A stretch of DNA of 64,000 nt from Megaleporinus macrocephalus (Eukaryota > Chordata > Actinopteri > Characiformes > Anostomidae), in assembly GCA_021613375.1 (NCBI GenBank), contig CM038711.1, positions 20,081,194-20,145,193 on the forward strand. Reading direction: 5' to 3'. The position numbers and the translations under genes are program-made. Positions 60,770-64,000 of the stretch are shown here, in pieces. The notes beneath the pieces are model-generated. The model saw only the letters and a list, made by a program, of their open reading frames with translations. It did no database searches and was not told where the DNA came from. Positions within the stretch are counted from its first letter, which is position 1. Every line of letters starts with the position of its first letter.

Positions 60770-61430
60770 TATTTAATGGCGGGATCAGACTCCGTGAATT
60801 CAGCCTGATTTTGGCACGATTTTGTCATGCCCAACATATTTCCCAAAATGTAATGGGTCGGGTAATGATATCCCCCCCAGCAACAAAAATATATTTCGTT
60901 ATTCTTCCATCTAGTTTGACATCTATGAAATGTTTCAGGATGTTGACCACTAGGTGGACAGAGTGTACTCTAAACACAGTGAAGAGAATGAGGTGATGCT
61001 TCTGTTTTATTTAACAGAACAGAACTTAACAGCGCTACAACATGAGGCTGTACTACTAACACGCCACCAAAATGCTAACAGCTAAGTGCAGGTTACAGCA
61101 AAATAGCAGCCGCGGTTAAACTGCTTCTGTGAAAGTGAAACTGTTCTTAACACATTCTTTCTTTTGAAGGATAGATAGCTACTGTCCTCTTCGTGGCCCC
61201 CAAGAAGGTAGTTTTTTTCCTTCTTTTGTTTTTCTTTTTGGAACCCAAAACCACCACCATCTCATGCAGCTCTTCTGTGGCCATGATTGACAGTTCCTCG
61301 ACCCTCCTTTTTGATGATGTCTGAACTTGTGCTAGAACATGAACGATGATGGGTCAGAATCAAATGTGTAGAACTGCCAGTCTTGTGACCGAGACACGTC
61401 ACAAATTCCTATGATTATCTAATTTAATGT
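60770..61430. mobile_element. Possible PIF/Harbinger-like remnant
   Basis: GATCAGACTCCGTGAATTCA with the following GATTTTGGCACGATTTTGTC resembles a known fish element terminus. The minus strand around 61330-61190 has Lys-rich coding-like sequence without a frame. The assignment is from memory of the pattern only. Confidence 0.3.
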
Positions 61431-63978
61431 AGTGAACATTGTAATAGACAGAAATAAGGGTTACAGGAAAATTCTAATTAGAAACTGGTGAATGGGAAGT
61501 TGACTTCAGCCTCGTATTTAAATTCCAGGTAGGTCGTTTATTAATATATTTTAATATTAAAATATTTTGATAGTAGCAATATTAAGCCAAGTCTGTACCA
61601 AAGTAACACAATAAAAACACAATAAAACATATCAGTGCTTTTATGGTTGAACCATTTGAACCTCTCATGGCCACACCAGGCCTTCTTTACTGTATATCTG
61701 ATATCAGTTTCAGATCTTTACATAACAAGGTTTTGGCAAAGTAATGAATATGCCCAGTGCTGCAAGTTCTCTTGGTGAAATTATTTCAGCCTTCAGCACA
61801 TTTGAACAAAACCGAAATATTTTGGACACTATAATCATAATATAAAATTTTCATACTGCTTCATGCTGTTCTGAGCATATTGCGTATATCATCAGAACGT
61901 TGGCAAGGGGAGCATAATTAGTCCTGTTTCATTGTATTTAGTGCAGCAGGGTATGTAACACTGAACAAAACACCGTACTGCATTTTTCAATTATTTTAAA
62001 AAGTGGCACTAATGGTTTATTTTTTAAACTTTATCTTTAAACCTCAGAAAAACAAAAATTGTGATGTTTTCCATGTATTGTGAAAATATCTTATATCTAT
62101 TGTGAACATTTTTTCCTGTAACGCCTACTACTAGTCTTAATGGTAGTACTCCACTGTAGGGCAGCACACCACCAACATAACCCTTTTATAATAACTAACA
62201 TATATAAACAATTGTCAGTTGTCATAACCCTTTCTAGGTATCTAAGTCAGTATTTATGACAACTGACTGAAATTATCATATAAATATGTCATGAAAAGGC
62301 TTATAAAAGCGTCATGTAGGCTTACAAACAGAAAATATTACCAATATGACCAATACCAAATACCAAACATCAACGTTTTTGCTATTTTGGTTGCCATACC
62401 CTCTTACTTTACATTAAACAACCTTTAATAAAGAATAAAGATAATTATTCACTTCTAGGGATGTACAATGATATTGGAATCATCTCTATATTCAGAGACA
62501 TTCGCTTAAGAAATGTGCAGATGTTTGGATTTGCCAATATTTCAAAGCAATATTTGATAACATCGTTTATGATGCTACGGAGGAGCAGAATGTTTAGGTG
62601 GTACTGGATTACATCATATTTATTTTACTGCATTTGCAACTATACAGAAATGAATGTTATATTACTTTGTAATGTTAATCCAGGCAGATGTTTATAGATC
62701 AGCATCAGAAGATATGTACATGAAAACCGTGGAAATAAGCATCGACACATAATTCCCATATCAGTGCACCACTAACACACTAACGCACACTTATACACTG
62801 ACCAGGATAGACACAGCATCCACCCAGACCTTTATTATGATAACGTGTGACATGTGACAGTATTAACAAGCAAAGGCATGCGGGCAGGCTCCTACACTCA
62901 GCATCGCCACGAGACCTGCACCTATCACTATGGCAACCATTTGACCAGTCACTAACCAGGAAATACAGGCTTCAGTGCAAAAGGCAGATAATATGCAGGA
63001 CGGACAAAATACACACACAAGAGCACACTGACAACAGGGCTATAGTCAGAGTAATAGACTCAGGAAAATTTGGCCACAGTGGATTACTGTCTATTAAACG
63101 CTTTATTAACGTGTAGCTACAGCACAGCTCTGAGTGTGAAACGAACAGTCCTGGATATTAATGACAGAGAAACGGCAAAATCTCAGAAAACTGACTGACT
63201 GCCGGCTCAAACACGTAGACACACGCCCACCTCTCCACACACACAGTCACGCCACACAGACGTCTCCACAAGCGACTTTCGTCCAACCATTTCATTCAAT
63301 CTGTGAAAGCTCACAGTCAGAACATGGAAGCCAGATCAGACATTGGCGATGGAAACACACACAGGACACCTTCACTAAAACACCCTGACCATATGTCAAA
63401 GCACAGCAGATCCCAATCACACCCAGAGAGAGACTGATGCATAAACAGATTCAGGTCCCACACCCTGACACTATTCCAGGGAACGGAGGGGAACGGCAGA
63501 TACACATTCACTGATGTTAGAGATCGAGACAGAATGACAGAAAAAGAGTGAGGGAGTGTCAGAAAGAGAAAGAGAGAGAGAAAAACCCTCCTTGATGTGT
63601 GAACATTAATATTTAATTAATACAGCAGGCACATCGAGAGGACCCGTCCACAATCACTGAAGGAAGACCGTGCCCTGTTCTGACAGCAAACACACACACA
63701 CACACTCGTGCACGCACACGCCACCCAGCTGGGAATCATAAACACACACACCCTTCAAAAATGGAAACGAATGATACACACCCAAAATTTCTCTGGCCTC
63801 AACAGCCACATCTCTCTCTCTCTCTGTGTTTCTGTGTCTTTCTCTTTCCAATGTCATGGCTGACATAAAGACAGGGAGGATGGGTAGAATGAAAGGAACA
63901 CGGAGAATCAGAAAATGAGACAGAGACCCTGGAGCTGCTGCACATTCCCCACACACACACCCGCATACACACATTGCC

Positions 63979-64000
63979 TTCTTTGCTGCTGCTGCTGCTG
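63979..64000 (+). repeat. (CTG)n run at the window edge
   Basis: At least six CTG/GCT units are cut by the window end, so the full length is unknown. Confidence 0.9.

Larger units (their letters stand above)
50528..64000. other. Upstream flank, probably a long CARMIL intron; no exon recognised
   Basis: I searched the minus strand for the basic-proline capping-protein-interaction motif and leucine-rich repeats and found neither. The stretch has repeat copies (51390-52100, 57688-58478, about 59433-59820, about 60770-61430), purine-rich tracts (54810-54846, 59865-60055), AAT repeats (53656-53684), a TA run (58921-58960), CA runs (60450-60494) and a CTG run at the window end. Exon A enters in phase 0, so an upstream exon must exist, here unseen or beyond 64000. 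Confidence 0.5.

Noticed and set aside
1..64000. tRNA, rRNA, snRNA or known microRNA genes
   Set aside because: No tRNA B-box with matching arms or other RNA signature was recognised. A covariance-model scan would be needed to exclude them.

Overview
The window is a piece of a vertebrate nuclear genome, most likely a ray-finned (teleost) fish. The evidence is multi-exon genes with GT/AG introns, three genes whose proteins match vertebrate families, long microsatellites, and many decayed Tc1/mariner, hAT and MITE-type DNA transposons of kinds common in otophysan fishes such as characins and catfishes. The order-level guess is weak. No bacterial-type operon, CRISPR array, tRNA or rRNA gene was seen.

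Three protein-coding genes are supported. (1) cfdp1 (craniofacial development protein 1, BCNT/Swc5 family), minus strand: five coding exons between 24,259 and 16,449 give 230 complete codons plus 2 nt. The conserved C-terminal BCNT domain is not found, so the last exon or exons probably lie beyond base 1. (2) tmem170a, plus strand: three coding exons from 24,888 to 27,809 give a complete 140-residue protein, with a probable 2.7-kb 3' UTR ending near 30,510. (3) A CARMIL-family gene, minus strand, probably carmil2: nine coding exons from 50,527 to 33,338 encode the C-terminal 624 residues. The leucine-rich repeats and the capping-protein-binding motif lie upstream, outside or hidden in the window. 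All exon joins were checked for splice sites and for conserved reading phase.

Layout: bases 1-16,448 are the putative terminal cfdp1 intron, full of repeats. Bases 16,449-24,259 hold the cfdp1 exons. Bases 24,260-24,887 are a short head-to-head promoter shared by cfdp1 and tmem170a, with a palindromic CRE and an E-box. Bases 24,888-30,515 are tmem170a. Bases 30,516-33,197 are a tail-to-tail intergenic gap with one TIR element. Bases 33,338-50,527 are the CARMIL 3' half. Bases 50,528-64,000 are probably a long upstream CARMIL intron or flank, with repeats only.

The genes do not form a pathway. CFDP1 acts in chromatin (H2A.Z/SRCAP), TMEM170A in the endoplasmic reticulum and nuclear envelope, and CARMIL proteins in actin barbed-end regulation. 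cfdp1 and tmem170a are adjacent in human 16q23, while CARMIL2 is at 16q22, so the block looks like a locally rearranged version of that region. I see no novel biological system. The most informative non-gene items are the nested transposon group at 20,605-22,606 with a less interrupted sister copy at 57,688-58,478, the shared promoter, the overlapping uORF of tmem170a, and the ER/K-rich helix in the CARMIL tail.
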